Assembly: GCA_029777855.1 (NCBI GenBank)
Contig: JAKORL010000053.1
Span: forward strand, 1 to 54,774
DNA: 54,774 bases
Direction: 5' to 3'
DNA from: Pseudomonadota bacterium
Lineage (GTDB): Bacteria; Pseudomonadota; Gammaproteobacteria; JAIEPX01
Under the pieces are notes generated by a model. The model was not told the DNA's origin. It was given only the letters and a program-made list of their open reading frames with translations, and ran no database searches. Both the position numbers and the translations under genes were made by a program. Shown in pieces: positions 16,275 to 26,154 of this stretch (position 1 is the first letter of the stretch; each line of letters starts with the position of its first letter).

Positions 16275-17738
16275 TTAAAAAGGTAGCTTTAAAGTGTTAT
16301 CTAAGGAATGAATCCATTGCCTAAATTTAGATTTAACATTTTCTAAAGCTGTTTCATTATCAGCCTCAAACCGAAAAACGATAGAAGGTGTAGTATTCGA
16401 CGCTCTCACTAGCCCCCATGAATCAGGGAAATCCACTCTGATCCCATCAATAGTACAAATTTGTGCATCGGTGAAATCTGCAGATTCAGTCAGTTTATCC
16501 ATAAATAAAAACTTGTGCTCATCGTCAATCTTTAATTGCAATTCAGGTGTTGATAAACTATCCGGTAGTGCTTCAAAAATATTGTCGATTGAACGTTTAT
16601 CGTGACTCACTATTTCTAATAAACGAACAGCAGAATACATCGCATCATCAAAACCAAACCATCGCTCTTTGAAAAAGATATGGCCACTCATTTCCCCTGC
16701 CAATAAAGCACCCGTTTCTAACATTTTACTTTTAATAAATGAATGTCCGGTTTTCCACATTAACGGCTTCCCACCCGCAGCCTCAATAACATCACCCAAG
16801 TGGCGAGAACATTTCACATCGTAAATAATCGATGCCCCAGGATGTCGAGATAAAATATCTTGCGAAAATAGCATTAATTGTCGATCTGGCCAGATCAATT
16901 TGCCTTTTGGCGTCACAACACCCAATCGATCTCCGTCACCATCAAATGCCAATCCTAGATCAGCACCTGTCTCTCGAACTTTTGCAATTAAATCCTGCAA
17001 ATTTTCAGGACGAGAAGGATCCGGGTGATGATTAGGGAAATCACCATCAACCTCACAAAATAATTCATAAACGGTACAACCTAATTCTCTAAATAATGCA
17101 GGCGCCACAGAACCTGTTACACCGTTTCCAGAATCAATCACAATTTTCAGGGGGCTGCTTAATTTAAATTGATTGATTATATAGGATTGATACATTTTCA
17201 CTGCATCAGAAATAAAACAGGATGGGCTATCATTATTCTCCGCACAAATTCCTTTTAGAATTCTCCCTCTTAATGCACTGATAGCATCGCCAAAAAGCGT
17301 TTTCCTACCTAAAACAATTTTTAATCCATTATACTGACTTGGATTATGACTGCCCGTCACCATCACACCCGAAGTAATTTTTTCATCCTGATGCAGAAAA
17401 AAATATAAAACAGGTGTTGGAATTTGAGATAAATCAACCGCAATAACACCTGCCTGAGTCAAACCAAATTGCAACGCACGAGATAATTCAGGTGATGAAT
17501 GTCGACCATCACGTCCAACAGCAACGTACTTTTCACCACGTGATTTTGCTTCAGCACCAATGGCTAATCCTATGGTATAAACAATATCCGGTGTTAAATT
17601 AATATTTACAATTCCGCGTATATCATACGCTCGAAAAATTGTCTCAGGAATATCTTTTATTATTTGATATTGCTGCACTTTATCGTTTACCTGTAGATCC
17701 AAATCCACCTTCTCCTCTTTCACTGTTTGAAAATTCAT
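16275..17738 (-). CDS. algC: Phosphomannomutase/phosphoglucomutase (AlgC type)
   Basis: The enzyme interconverts hexose 1- and 6-phosphates, feeding GDP-mannose and UDP-glucose synthesis for surface polysaccharide. It has the four family landmarks: the phosphoserine loop [12 protein letters not shown], metal-binding DGDGDRLGV, sugar-binding GEMSGHIFF and phosphate-binding [15 protein letters not shown]. The longest frame gives 487 residues and overlaps dut by 59 bp. A GTG at 17666, 13 bp after the dut stop, would leave 10 residues before IFRAYDIRG, closer to the roughly 12 in known AlgC, so the true start may be there (463 residues). Operon with dut upstream and xthA downstream. Confidence 0.92.
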   Translation of the reverse strand: MNFQTVKEEKVDLDLQVNDKVQQYQIIKDIPETIFRAYDIRGIVNINLTPDIVYTIGLAIGAEAKSRGEKYVAVGRDGRHSSPELSRALQFGLTQAGVIAVDLSQIPTPVLYFFLHQDEKITSGVMVTGSHNPSQYNGLKIVLGRKTLFGDAISALRGRILKGICAENNDSPSCFISDAVKMYQSYIINQFKLSSPLKIVIDSGNGVTGSVAPALFRELGCTVYELFCEVDGDFPNHHPDPSRPENLQDLIAKVRETGADLGLAFDGDGDRLGVVTPKGKLIWPDRQLMLFSQDILSRHPGASIIYDVKCSRHLGDVIEAAGGKPLMWKTGHSFIKSKMLETGALLAGEMSGHIFFKERWFGFDDAMYSAVRLLEIVSHDKRSIDNIFEALPDSLSTPELQLKIDDEHKFLFMDKLTESADFTDAQICTIDGIRVDFPDSWGLVRASNTTPSIVFRFEADNETALENVKSKFRQWIHSLDNTLKLPF

Positions 17739-18141
17739 CGACTATATCAAATGTCACACGACTCACTGGCATCACCACCAATTGTGCAATGCGTTCCGCA
17801 GGTTGAATAGTGTAAGCTTTATCGCTGCGATTCCAACAAGACAGCATCAATGGCCCTTGATAATCTGAGTCAATTAACCCAACCAAATTACCCAACACCA
17901 CACCGTGTTTATGACCCAAGCCCGATCGTGGCAAAACCGTTGCAGCGTATCCTGGATCATTGATATGAATCGCTAATCCGGTAGAAATTAATTTCACGTC
18001 ACCTGGAGCGATCTCCAACGGCTCATCAAGACACGCTCTCAAATCTAAACCAGCAGAACCTGCAGTGGCATATTCAGGCAAGGGGAAATCTTTCGTACCA
18101 ATTCGATTATCGAGAATTTTCAGTTGAATCGTCTTTTGCAT
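17680..18141 (-). CDS. dut: Deoxyuridine 5'-triphosphate nucleotidohydrolase
   Basis: A 153-residue trimeric dUTPase that hydrolyses dUTP to dUMP and keeps uracil out of DNA. All five motifs are visible: [28 protein letters not shown] with the catalytic aspartate, RIAQLVVMP, and the C-terminal [11 protein letters not shown]. Length is normal (about 151). dut next to a phosphomannomutase is a familiar gammaproteobacterial order. GGAG lies 8 bp upstream of the start. Confidence 0.96.
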   Translation of the reverse strand: MQKTIQLKILDNRIGTKDFPLPEYATAGSAGLDLRACLDEPLEIAPGDVKLISTGLAIHINDPGYAATVLPRSGLGHKHGVVLGNLVGLIDSDYQGPLMLSCWNRSDKAYTIQPAERIAQLVVMPVSRVTFDIVDEFSNSERGEGGFGSTGKR

Positions 18142-18280
18142 TGCAGCTCCTCAGCATAACCCCAATTTGAACTAAGAATGTACTTATTCAGACCTCGTAA
18201 ATCAAGGATGAATTGGCTATTCAGTACTGTATTGACCCATTCCACAAATCACCCGATCATCCACATCCCATCCTAGCTAA

Positions 18281-18967
18281 ATGGAAATGCTCATGAAGAT
18301 CTCCGATATACCTCTTAATGAACGCCCTCGTGAACGCTTAATTGCGTATGGCGCCGAAGCATTAACCGATGCTGAATTACTCGCTATTTTTTTACGTACC
18401 GGCCGCAAAGGACACTCAGCTATTGCACTCGCCCATGAATTACTCGAACAATTTGGCGGGCTTAATAATTTACTCAACACAGATTTTAAAACCTTATCTA
18501 AAATTTCGGGTTTAGGAAGCGCGAAATTTTGTCAACTCCGCGCCGGACTCGAACTCAGCCTTCGCTATTTGCAAGAGCCACTGCAACGTGGCCCCTCGCT
18601 TTCGACTGCATTTGCGACTAAACAATTTCTGATCCGCAAAATGCGGCATCTTAAAAACGAAACATTCGCGGTGTTATTCCTTGATAGTCATAATCGCTTA
18701 ATTGCGTACGAAGAATTATTTCGTGGGACGGTCAATTCTACCACTATTCATCTTCGAATTATTATCGAAAGAGCGTTGACTCATCCTACTGTAGGGCTCA
18801 TTTTTGCACATAATCACCCTTCTGGAGATCCTACACCTAGCCAAGCCGATAAAAATCTAACGCAGGAATTTATCAAAGCACTTTCACCTTTAGATTTATC
18901 AGTCAAAGATCATATTATTGTTGGTCATTCGAATGCTTTTTCATTTGCTGAGGAAAGTCTTATATAA
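18281..18967 (+). CDS. radC: RadC family JAB1/MPN protein
   Basis: A 228-residue protein with an N-terminal helix-hairpin-helix-like region (ISGLGSAKFCQLRAG, about 67-80) and a C-terminal JAMM metalloprotease-like domain: HNHPSGDPTPSQAD with E at EELFRGT. RadC was once thought a DNA repair factor; its biochemical role is still not settled. Three in-frame ATGs open the gene (18281, 18287, 18293). The third has GGAA 6 bp ahead and may be the true start. It is divergent from dut and convergent with rpmB-rpmG, a common gene neighbourhood. Confidence 0.92.
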   Translation: MEMLMKISDIPLNERPRERLIAYGAEALTDAELLAIFLRTGRKGHSAIALAHELLEQFGGLNNLLNTDFKTLSKISGLGSAKFCQLRAGLELSLRYLQEPLQRGPSLSTAFATKQFLIRKMRHLKNETFAVLFLDSHNRLIAYEELFRGTVNSTTIHLRIIIERALTHPTVGLIFAHNHPSGDPTPSQADKNLTQEFIKALSPLDLSVKDHIIVGHSNAFSFAEESLI

Positions 18968-18974
18968 AATAAAA

Positions 18975-18995
18975 AGGGCACATATACTGTGCCCT
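18975..18995 (-). terminator. Terminator of rpmB-rpmG, possibly bidirectional with radC
   Basis: The perfect stem AGGGCACA / TGTGCCCT has a 5-base loop. On the minus strand it is followed by TTTTATTTTAT, a typical U-tract, 20 bp past the rpmG stop. It lies only 8 bp past the radC stop on the other strand. Confidence 0.75.
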
Positions 18996-19014
18996 CTTGA
19001 ATAAGATAACAGAG

Positions 19015-19179
19015 TTACTTAATCTTATCTTCTTTATAATCAACGTGCTTTCGCACCTTAGGATCAAATTTCTTAATTACAATTTTTTCAGGCTTAGTAC
19101 GTTTATTTTTGGTGGTGGTGTAGTAATGCCCCGTACCTGCCGTAGAAACTAATTTAATTTTTTCGCGGTTAGCTGCCAT
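19015..19179 (-). CDS. rpmG: Large ribosomal subunit protein bL33
   Basis: A 54-residue basic protein of the 50S subunit. It reads [20 protein letters not shown], then [20 protein letters not shown], closely matching gammaproteobacterial L33. The C-terminus (DYKEDKIK) is slightly longer than usual. It lacks the zinc-binding cysteines of some L33 types. AGAGGAA lies 7 bp upstream. It follows rpmB by 17 bp in the standard rpmB-rpmG operon. Confidence 0.95.
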   Translation of the reverse strand: MAANREKIKLVSTAGTGHYYTTTKNKRTKPEKIVIKKFDPKVRKHVDYKEDKIK

Positions 19180-19196
19180 TCTTTATTCCTCTCTCT

Positions 19197-19424
19197 TTAC
19201 TTAGCACTCAGTAAATCTCTGAGAACTGTCTCGATTCCCTTTTTGTCGATAGTACGTATTGCTTTAGTAGAGACACGCAGAGTGACCCACTTTTTCAAAC
19301 TATCAACCCAAAAACGTCGCGTTTGCAAATTTGGTAAAAAACGTCTTTTCGTTTTGCGATTTGAGTGCGAGACATTATGCCCAGACATGGGTTTTTTGCC
19401 CGTCACTATACAAACTTTAGCCAT
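19197..19424 (-). CDS. rpmB: Large ribosomal subunit protein bL28
   Basis: A 75-residue ribosomal protein that begins [20 protein letters not shown] and contains [13 protein letters not shown], both family-specific. The start is ATG 19424, with GGAG 8 bp upstream; a longer frame from 19442 has no ribosome site and adds six unrelated residues. First gene of the rpmB-rpmG operon. Confidence 0.96.
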   Translation of the reverse strand: MAKVCIVTGKKPMSGHNVSHSNRKTKRRFLPNLQTRRFWVDSLKKWVTLRVSTKAIRTIDKKGIETVLRDLLSAK

Positions 19425-19515
19425 TACTTTTCTCCAACACAAAGAACTGCAATTTATAGCAGAGTTCTAATTAGCATGCAAGCATTCTACAATGCCGGGC
19501 TAATGTGATAAAAAA

Positions 19516-20715
19516 CTAAAACCCATCCGACTTCACACGAACCGGGTGCTGCATCGTATAGGTCTTCAAAAGGGCAACAAATTCTTTCAATGCTTGAATA
19601 CCCGTCGCCTCAGCTTCATGACACCATTGCTGTAAACGTTCTAACATCTCCAACTGATTGGCGGTAGTGCGGTGCCAAATATCTTTCAGCTCGTTGCGGA
19701 AATCATATATCGTTTTTAAAGATGAGCCTTGAGCCAAAATTTCCTGCAGTTGAGCCTGTTCCGCGGGATTAAATTGCCCGTCATCTTTGTTTAACAAGCG
19801 TCTAGCGCATCTCAGTAACCCTTGCTGATGTTTAGGTGCTCGTCGTTTTAGGACACGTAACTCGGGCCTAAAGACTCTACGCCAGTATTGATCGAGCACT
19901 TGAAAGCGATTGCCTAACATAGCCCCTAAGGTTTCGCTATCAACCGCATTCTTTTTAGGATCGGAGATAATTTTAGGAATAGATCGATGGACTTTTGCCA
20001 AACCTAAGATTTCGAATAAACGGATGTAGAACCAACCAATATCAAATTCCCACCATTTAACAGAGAGCTTTGCAGAAGTGCCAAACGCGTGATGGTTGTT
20101 GTGAAGCTCCTCGCCTCCAGCAATCAATCCCCAGGGCACTATGTTTCTTGAAGCATCGGGGCTTCCAAAATTTCGATATCCCCACGCATGGCCAATACCG
20201 TTGATAACACCGGCAGCCCATAATGGAATCCAAATCATTTGGACAACCCACATGATTAATGCAGGCCAGCCAAATACTGCTAATTCTAATAATAATAATG
20301 TCACCACTCCCGTTAGAGGATGTGGAACATACAACTTTCTTTCGAGCCAATCATTTGGGGTACCGCGACCAAAGCGGTCCAATGTCTCTTGTACCTTGCT
20401 TTCTTTACGATATAACATGACCCCACCAAAAAATACTTTAGCCAGCCCCATCACTACAGGACTATGAGGATCGTCCTCGGTTTCTACGAAAGTGTGGTGT
20501 TTACGGTGGATAGCTACCCACGCCCGGGTGCTCATACTGGTAGATAGCCACAGCCACATTCTAAAAAAATGCGATACTACAGGATGCAAGTCCAATGATC
20601 GATGAGCCTGACAACGATGTAAATAGATCGTAACACCCAGGACAGTGACATGCGTCAGTATGAGTGTGACGATAACATTACCCCAAAATGATAGTGAAAC
20701 TAAGCTGTGAAACAT
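19516..20715 (-). CDS. Membrane fatty acid desaturase (acyl-CoA delta-9 type)
   Basis: A 399-residue di-iron desaturase that would put a double bond in acyl chains to tune membrane fluidity. All three histidine boxes are present: HRCQAHR, HRKHH and HNNHH. Hydrophobic segments near the N-terminus (about 8-30) and at about 150-190 anchor it in the inner membrane. The C-terminal 120 residues are a charged helical extension also present in many gammaproteobacterial desaturases. A strong AGGAGGTG site lies 7 bp upstream. Monocistronic by spacing. The electron donor could be the ferredoxin 228 bp away (inference). Which carbon is desaturated cannot be read from sequence. Confidence 0.9.
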   Translation of the reverse strand: MFHSLVSLSFWGNVIVTLILTHVTVLGVTIYLHRCQAHRSLDLHPVVSHFFRMWLWLSTSMSTRAWVAIHRKHHTFVETEDDPHSPVVMGLAKVFFGGVMLYRKESKVQETLDRFGRGTPNDWLERKLYVPHPLTGVVTLLLLELAVFGWPALIMWVVQMIWIPLWAAGVINGIGHAWGYRNFGSPDASRNIVPWGLIAGGEELHNNHHAFGTSAKLSVKWWEFDIGWFYIRLFEILGLAKVHRSIPKIISDPKKNAVDSETLGAMLGNRFQVLDQYWRRVFRPELRVLKRRAPKHQQGLLRCARRLLNKDDGQFNPAEQAQLQEILAQGSSLKTIYDFRNELKDIWHRTTANQLEMLERLQQWCHEAEATGIQALKEFVALLKTYTMQHPVRVKSDGF

Positions 20716-20942
20716 GGTACACCTCCTGTTAAAAAGTCTGCGCCAGTATAACGTGTTGTCGATGAAAAAGATACTGATATGAAATTCTAGGATTGCTACT
20801 TGGGTTAGTTCCCCCCCACATCAGGCACCACAGTATTTATCAGACAGTTTTTGACCAAATCTTAAAAAAAACGGAGTTTGCAAAAGGGTATACAAGCATT
20901 TTCGAGAAGGATTTAGTCAAAAAATGACAAACAAGGTGCTCG

Positions 20943-21224
<282 letters not shown>

Positions 21225-21710
21225 CTACCTCTCAAAACCTTGCTCATTCAATACTTTTATAACTGATTTCGGAACAAATGGCGACAAATCGCCGCCATTT
21301 CTAGCGATTTCACGAACTAAATGAGACGATATAAAGGCGAATTTAGAATCTGAAGGTATCAAGATCGTCTCAATCTCGGGACTCATCGTTCGGTTCATCG
21401 TCGCCATTTGTAATTCATAATCGATATCTGAAGCCGTCCGAAATCCACGAATTATCAGATTAGCGCCCTGTTGTTTGGCAAAATCTACCGCCAAACCAGA
21501 AAAGGTCATCACCTTCACATTTTTGAGATCTTTTACGACATCACAAACCAAAGCCAATCGCTGAGCCTCACTCAACAGCGGCTGTTTTAATTGATTGATA
21601 CCCATGCCCACAATCACGTGTTCGAAATGGGTTGATGCGCGGGTAATGATATCAACATGCCCCAATGTAATGGGATCAAATGTTCCAGTGTACACAACAG
21701 TCGAACTCAC
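21225..21710 (-). CDS. coaD: Phosphopantetheine adenylyltransferase
   Basis: A 161-residue enzyme that transfers AMP from ATP to 4'-phosphopantetheine, the fourth step of coenzyme A synthesis. Nucleotidyltransferase motifs are clear: YTGTFDPITLGHVDI at the N-terminus with the T/H-x-G-H signature, NLIIRGFRTASDIDYE in the middle, and ISSHLVREIA near the C-terminus. Its start overlaps the folK stop by 4 bp (ATGA), giving translational coupling. Confidence 0.97.
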   Translation of the reverse strand: MSSTVVYTGTFDPITLGHVDIITRASTHFEHVIVGMGINQLKQPLLSEAQRLALVCDVVKDLKNVKVMTFSGLAVDFAKQQGANLIIRGFRTASDIDYELQMATMNRTMSPEIETILIPSDSKFAFISSHLVREIARNGGDLSPFVPKSVIKVLNEQGFER

Positions 21711-22204
21711 GTTGATACCTCACTTTCTAATGGAATCAGTTCACAATCAAATTGTTTCATCAATGAAGCTAATTTTGTGCCATCAGGCAAAATCAGCTCC
21801 GGAGCAATTTCTAACAAAGGCTGCACAACGAATACGCGTTGCTTTAAACCAGGATGCGGCACCGTTAGACGCTCAGACGATATAACCATGTCACCATATA
21901 ATAGCATATCCAGGTCTAATGTTCGCGGACCCCAGTGCATAATGCGTTTTTTGTGATGAATTTGTTCAATTCGTTGGAGCTCATCCAAAAGCTCTTCGGC
22001 AAGTAAATTTGTCGATAATTGAGCCACAGCATTAATATAATCGGGTTGATCCTGTGGCCCCATCGGAGAAGTAGCATACAAAGATGATCGCGCAATCAAT
22101 TGAGTTTCTCGAATTTCTGCTAACTCATCAAAAGCTGTAATAACCTGCTGAACAGGATCAGATAAATTACTACCTAGAGCAATGTACGAAATTATGGTTG
22201 CCAT
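21707..22204 (-). CDS. folK: 6-hydroxymethyl-7,8-dihydropterin pyrophosphokinase
   Basis: A 165-residue HPPK of folate biosynthesis that transfers pyrophosphate from ATP to the pterin. Signature pieces: YIALGSNLSDP at the start, GPQDQPDYINAVAQL, and WGPRTLDLDMLLYGD, which holds the two magnesium-binding aspartates. Length is typical. It starts 29 bp after pcnB and overlaps coaD by 4 bp, so pcnB-folK-coaD-ferredoxin form one likely transcript. Confidence 0.96.
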   Translation of the reverse strand: MATIISYIALGSNLSDPVQQVITAFDELAEIRETQLIARSSLYATSPMGPQDQPDYINAVAQLSTNLLAEELLDELQRIEQIHHKKRIMHWGPRTLDLDMLLYGDMVISSERLTVPHPGLKQRVFVVQPLLEIAPELILPDGTKLASLMKQFDCELIPLESEVST

Positions 22205-22233
22205 AAAAATCTCTTAAACTCAGAAACGCACAA

Positions 22234-23664
22234 TCACTTTTTTAACGGTGATCGTCGTCGTCGAGAACCTCGTTTTTTTGAACCCGACTTTGATTGAAGT
22301 TCATTCATGAGAATTTCTTGTGCTTGCTCATCAGCCTGCTGAAATCGCGTCCACCAATCTGCTAATGATTGCACTGACTCACCGGCTCGACCACGTAGCA
22401 ATAGAAAATCATATCCTGCGCGGAAATGCTGATGTTGAAAAGCTCGAATAATTCGCATTTTTCGTGTTTGTGCCAAATGATTTTGCAACATCCAAATATC
22501 ACGCAAAGTTGTTGTCGTTCGTCGAGGTGAAGAGATTCGTGATAATTGCCCTTTGAGAACATCATTTTGCGCTAATTGATTTGCTACGTATAAATTATGA
22601 CCTTCACCTTCGTAAAAATGACGTCTCTCTTGCAAAGGATGCCACAATAAAACCGCTAACATAAAGGCAGGATTAATTGTTTTTCCACTGGCAATCCGAG
22701 CATCTGTTTCTTGCAATGCCACTTTAATAAAGTTCGAAACTAATTCACCACTAGCTCCGTTCAAACACCGATGGGTATCTGGGAAAATAAATTCAAACAA
22801 TCCGTAATGCGTCAATAATTCAAATACCTGTACTGAAAAGCCGCTCAAAATTAATTTAATAAATTCATCGTACATACGAGAAGGAGGAACGTGCGATAAT
22901 AAATTAGCTAATTTTCTGATAGGCGCCGCTGATTGCTCCTCAATCGTAAATCCTAATTTTGCAGCAAAACGAACCGCACGCAACATTCGAACCGGATCTT
23001 CTCGGTACCGTTTTTCAGGGTCGCCAATCACACGAATTTTTTTATTCTCTAAATCTTTTATTCCTTGACAAAAATCGATAACAGACGAATCTTCTACTCG
23101 ATAAAATAATGCATTGATTGTAAAATCACGCCTAAATGCATCTTCTTCCATCGATCCATAAACATTATCATATTCTAAAATGCCAGCAGGAATTTTTGAT
23201 TGTCTTTTTCTCTTTTTTTCAGCTGGAAATTCATTTTCTTCAATTTGATCTTGATTAGAATCAAATTCATCTTCGACATTATTACCGCCAGCCCCTCTGA
23301 ACGTTGCGACCTCCACAATTTCTCGACCATAACGAATATGAACCAATCGAAAACGACGCCCAATTATTCGGCTGTTACTAAATAAACGACGAATTTCTTC
23401 GGGTGATGCCTCTGTGGCAATATCAAAGTCTTTGGGTTTTTGATGTAACAATAAATCTCGAACCCCACCACCAACCAAATAAGCAGAAAAGCCAGCATCG
23501 TTCAAGCGGTGCAACACTTTTAAAGACGCGGAACTAATATCTTGATTAGAAATGTGATGTGAAGAGCTAGGAACAATCTCAGCGCTTGCAGAGAGTGCTT
23601 GTGGTGATGCCCCCCGCCGAGGCTTTCGTACATGGGACTTAATTTTATGCCATACTTTCTTCAT
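22234..23664 (-). CDS. pcnB: Poly(A) polymerase I
   Basis: A 476-residue nucleotidyltransferase that adds 3' poly(A) tails to RNA and so marks it for decay. The active site is LVGGGVRDLLL followed by DFDIAT (about 60-84); RDFTINALFYR and DPVRMLRAVRFAAKLGF are class II NTase/PcnB hallmarks that separate it from some CCA-adding enzymes. The protein starts and ends with basic stretches (KKRGSRRRRSPLKK), as in E. coli PcnB. The stretch between motifs has an acidic/basic insertion (about 130-155). Confidence 0.95.
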   Translation of the reverse strand: MKKVWHKIKSHVRKPRRGASPQALSASAEIVPSSSHHISNQDISSASLKVLHRLNDAGFSAYLVGGGVRDLLLHQKPKDFDIATEASPEEIRRLFSNSRIIGRRFRLVHIRYGREIVEVATFRGAGGNNVEDEFDSNQDQIEENEFPAEKKRKRQSKIPAGILEYDNVYGSMEEDAFRRDFTINALFYRVEDSSVIDFCQGIKDLENKKIRVIGDPEKRYREDPVRMLRAVRFAAKLGFTIEEQSAAPIRKLANLLSHVPPSRMYDEFIKLILSGFSVQVFELLTHYGLFEFIFPDTHRCLNGASGELVSNFIKVALQETDARIASGKTINPAFMLAVLLWHPLQERRHFYEGEGHNLYVANQLAQNDVLKGQLSRISSPRRTTTTLRDIWMLQNHLAQTRKMRIIRAFQHQHFRAGYDFLLLRGRAGESVQSLADWWTRFQQADEQAQEILMNELQSKSGSKKRGSRRRRSPLKK

Positions 23665-23732
23665 TCGCTACAACGTTCATAAAAGCTCGATAATACCCTT
23701 TTCTATCTCTATCCTCAACAGCCCTAATTGCA

Positions 23733-23738
23733 TATAAT
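23733..23738 (+). promoter_or_regulatory. Consensus -10 box (TATAAT) of the tRNA-Glu gene
   Basis: TATAAT lies 8 bp before the mature tRNA 5' end, placing transcription start within a few bases of it. No good -35 box is visible at 17-18 bp. Confidence 0.5.
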
Positions 23739-23746
23739 GAAAGATT

Positions 23747-23818
23747 GCTCCCTTCGTCTAGTGGTTAGGACGTCGCCCTCTCACGGCGCAAACAGGGGTT
23801 CGAGTCCCCTAGGGAGCA
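23747..23818 (+). tRNA. tRNA-Glu (anticodon CTC)
   Basis: The acceptor stem GCTCCCT / AGGGAGC is perfect, with discriminator A and no encoded CCA. The D arm is GTCT-AGTGGTTA-GGAC. The anticodon stem holds loop CTCTCAC, giving CTC at 23780-23782 (reads GAG). The T arm is AGGGG-TTCGAGT-CCCCT. The first pair of the anticodon stem (T-C) is mismatched. The arginase gene starts 18 bp downstream and may be read from the same promoter. Confidence 0.93.
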
Positions 23819-23836
23819 GTAGTAAAGGAGTTTAAT

Positions 23837-24730
23837 ATGCCACATTCAAAAAATGGGAAAATTAGTCTTATCGGGTACGCCTGCGATCTAGGCACATCTC
23901 AGCCGGGCACGGAGCGTGGACCGGAACACGTGATTAACTCTCCTCACATGAATCGAATCAATCAATTGATCAATGATTATGAATGTTTTTATCCGATTGG
24001 TCATGCAACAGGTCTAGCTGCTCTTCCTTTTCTTCACGATATTAATGTTCGAATGGCAACAGCCACTGAACAATTAACAAAAAATGGACGACATTTTGTT
24101 ACATTGGGTGGTGATCACAGTTCAGCCATAGGAACCTGGAGTGGCGCTTCATCCGGAATCGCAACACGTGGCGACTTAGGACTAATTTGGATAGACGCAC
24201 ACATGGATAGTCATACTCTAGAAACAACACCTTCCGATAATATTCATGGCATGCCTCTAGCCGTTCTACTTGGACACGGCGATCTTTCACTCACGTCTGT
24301 GCGAACATCCAAACCTAAAATTAAACCTGAACATGTTTGCCTTATTGGTGTGCGCTCCTTTGAACCCGAAGAAAAAAATTTACTTGAACATCTCAATGTT
24401 CGTATTTTTTATATGGAAGAAATTATTCAGCGGGGCATCGAAGCTGTATTAAATGAAGCCTTGGCTATTGCAACCACTGGAACCGCGGGCTTTGGAATTA
24501 GCTTTGATCTCGACGCCATCGATCCTTTAGAAGCCCCTGGTGTAGGCACGCCCGCTCCCAATGGATTATCGTCAAAAAAATTATTTAATGCTTTAAAAGC
24601 ATGGAATAATCACCCACAATTGGTTGGATTAGAAATTGCAGAATTTAATCCTTCGCTTGATAAAAACCATCAAACAGAAGATATTATATTTGAAATTATT
24701 GAAACATTATTTTCTAAGGAGTCCTTATGA
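23837..24730 (+). CDS. rocF: Arginase
   Basis: A 297-residue binuclear-manganese ureohydrolase, most like arginases that convert arginine to ornithine and urea. Metal ligands appear in GGDHS, DAHMD and SFDLDAIDP; GTPAPNGLS follows, as in arginases. The start is fixed by AAAGGAG 7 bp upstream. The stop overlaps the start of an ornithine aminotransferase by 4 bp, which makes arginine the likely substrate rather than agmatine: together the pair would turn arginine into glutamate semialdehyde and supply nitrogen and carbon. Confidence 0.92.
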   Translation: MPHSKNGKISLIGYACDLGTSQPGTERGPEHVINSPHMNRINQLINDYECFYPIGHATGLAALPFLHDINVRMATATEQLTKNGRHFVTLGGDHSSAIGTWSGASSGIATRGDLGLIWIDAHMDSHTLETTPSDNIHGMPLAVLLGHGDLSLTSVRTSKPKIKPEHVCLIGVRSFEPEEKNLLEHLNVRIFYMEEIIQRGIEAVLNEALAIATTGTAGFGISFDLDAIDPLEAPGVGTPAPNGLSSKKLFNALKAWNNHPQLVGLEIAEFNPSLDKNHQTEDIIFEIIETLFSKESL

Positions 24731-25938
24731 GTATGAACGAAACAATAAACCGAGAAAAACATTATGGTGCAAATTATTATAAACCACTGCCAGTCGTTAT
24801 CTCAAAAGGCAAAGGTATTCATGTGTGGGATGAAGACGGAAAACAATATATCGATTGCATGAGCGCCTATTCCGCACTCTCTCACGGACACTGCCATCCA
24901 AAACTAGTTACAAAAATCCAACAACAAGTGGAACAATTGACACTGACTTCACGTGCGTTTTATTCACCTACCTTAGGAAAATTTTTACAACGCGCTTGCG
25001 AACTCACGAATTATTTTGGAGGTTGTCCTCTTAATTCAGGTGCAGAAGCTGTTGAAGTTGCAATAAAAGCGGTACGAAAATGGGCCTATACTGTAAAAGG
25101 TATCCCAGACAATCAAGCAGAAATTATTGTCTGTAAAAATAATTTCCACGGCCGCACTACAACAATTATCAGCTTTTCTTCAGAGCCACAATATTATCAA
25201 CATTTTGGCCCACTCACACCAGGATTTAAAGTAATTCCTTATGGTGATGCAAAAGCACTTGAACAAGCCATCAACAAAAATACCGCTGCTTTTCTTGTCG
25301 AGCCTATACAGGGTGAAGCAGGAATTATTGTTCCACCTGAAGGCTATCTTGCAGAGTGTGAAAAAATTTGCCGCAATAATAATGTCCTGATGATTTGTGA
25401 TGAAATTCAGACCGGCCTAGGTCGCACAGGAAAACTATTAGCATGCCAACATGAAAATATTCAACCTGATGGAATATTATTAGGAAAAGCATTGGGTGGC
25501 GGTATGCTACCTGTCTCATTATTTCTAGCCAATAAAAATATCTTGGATGTATTCAAACCGGGTGACCATGGAAGTACTTTTGGTGGAAATGAACTTGCAG
25601 CCAATATAGGCCTCACCGCACTCAACATCATTGTCGAAGAAAAATTCTCTGAAAATGCAGCGGCGATGGGTGATCGATTAATGCATCAGTTAAAGCAAAT
25701 CAAATCTCCCATCATTACCGATATTCGCGGTAAAGGACTCCTGATCGGTATTGAGATTGATCCAGCCTATCATGCCGCACGCGATGTTTGTTTAGCGCTC
25801 CTGGAAAACGGGTTACTCAGCAAGGAAACTCATGACACAGTGGTACGACTCGCACCACCGCTGATCATCACGGCTGATCAAATTGACAGCATAGCCGATA
25901 TCGTGAAGAGGACCATAGAACAGCTCGCCCTCAAATAA
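24727..25938 (+). CDS. rocD: Ornithine aminotransferase
   Basis: A 403-residue class-III PLP transaminase that moves the delta-amino group of ornithine to 2-oxoglutarate, giving glutamate semialdehyde. Visible: SAYSALSHGHCHPKL near residue 45, FHGRTT, the PLP-contacting CDEIQTGLGRTGK, and the Schiff-base lysine in LLGKALGGGMLPVS. Length and motifs fit eukaryotic/Bacillus OAT better than acetylornithine transaminase, and coupling to arginase supports this. Start codon overlaps the rocF stop (ATGA). Confidence 0.92.
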   Translation: MSMNETINREKHYGANYYKPLPVVISKGKGIHVWDEDGKQYIDCMSAYSALSHGHCHPKLVTKIQQQVEQLTLTSRAFYSPTLGKFLQRACELTNYFGGCPLNSGAEAVEVAIKAVRKWAYTVKGIPDNQAEIIVCKNNFHGRTTTIISFSSEPQYYQHFGPLTPGFKVIPYGDAKALEQAINKNTAAFLVEPIQGEAGIIVPPEGYLAECEKICRNNNVLMICDEIQTGLGRTGKLLACQHENIQPDGILLGKALGGGMLPVSLFLANKNILDVFKPGDHGSTFGGNELAANIGLTALNIIVEEKFSENAAAMGDRLMHQLKQIKSPIITDIRGKGLLIGIEIDPAYHAARDVCLALLENGLLSKETHDTVVRLAPPLIITADQIDSIADIVKRTIEQLALK

Positions 25939-26154
25939 GAATGGTCAATTTCCTACAAGCTTATAAGCAAAGACCCACAGTCGCGCCCGAAGAATCTTGC
26001 TAAAATCAAAGCCTTATGAGGGGATTGTCTACACAAAGACAGGTTGGATTTACTGATCACTGGATTTGGTATCAAAAAGAGTTGCTAAATACAGAGTATT
26101 AATGCAGTATCCACCGTTCCTCAATAGAAACTGAAAAAAGCACGGGGATAACAT

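Noticed and set aside
20057..20350. 97-codon second frame inside the desaturase
   Set aside because: Same strand, different frame, no ribosome site; the desaturase frame has all three histidine boxes across this stretch.
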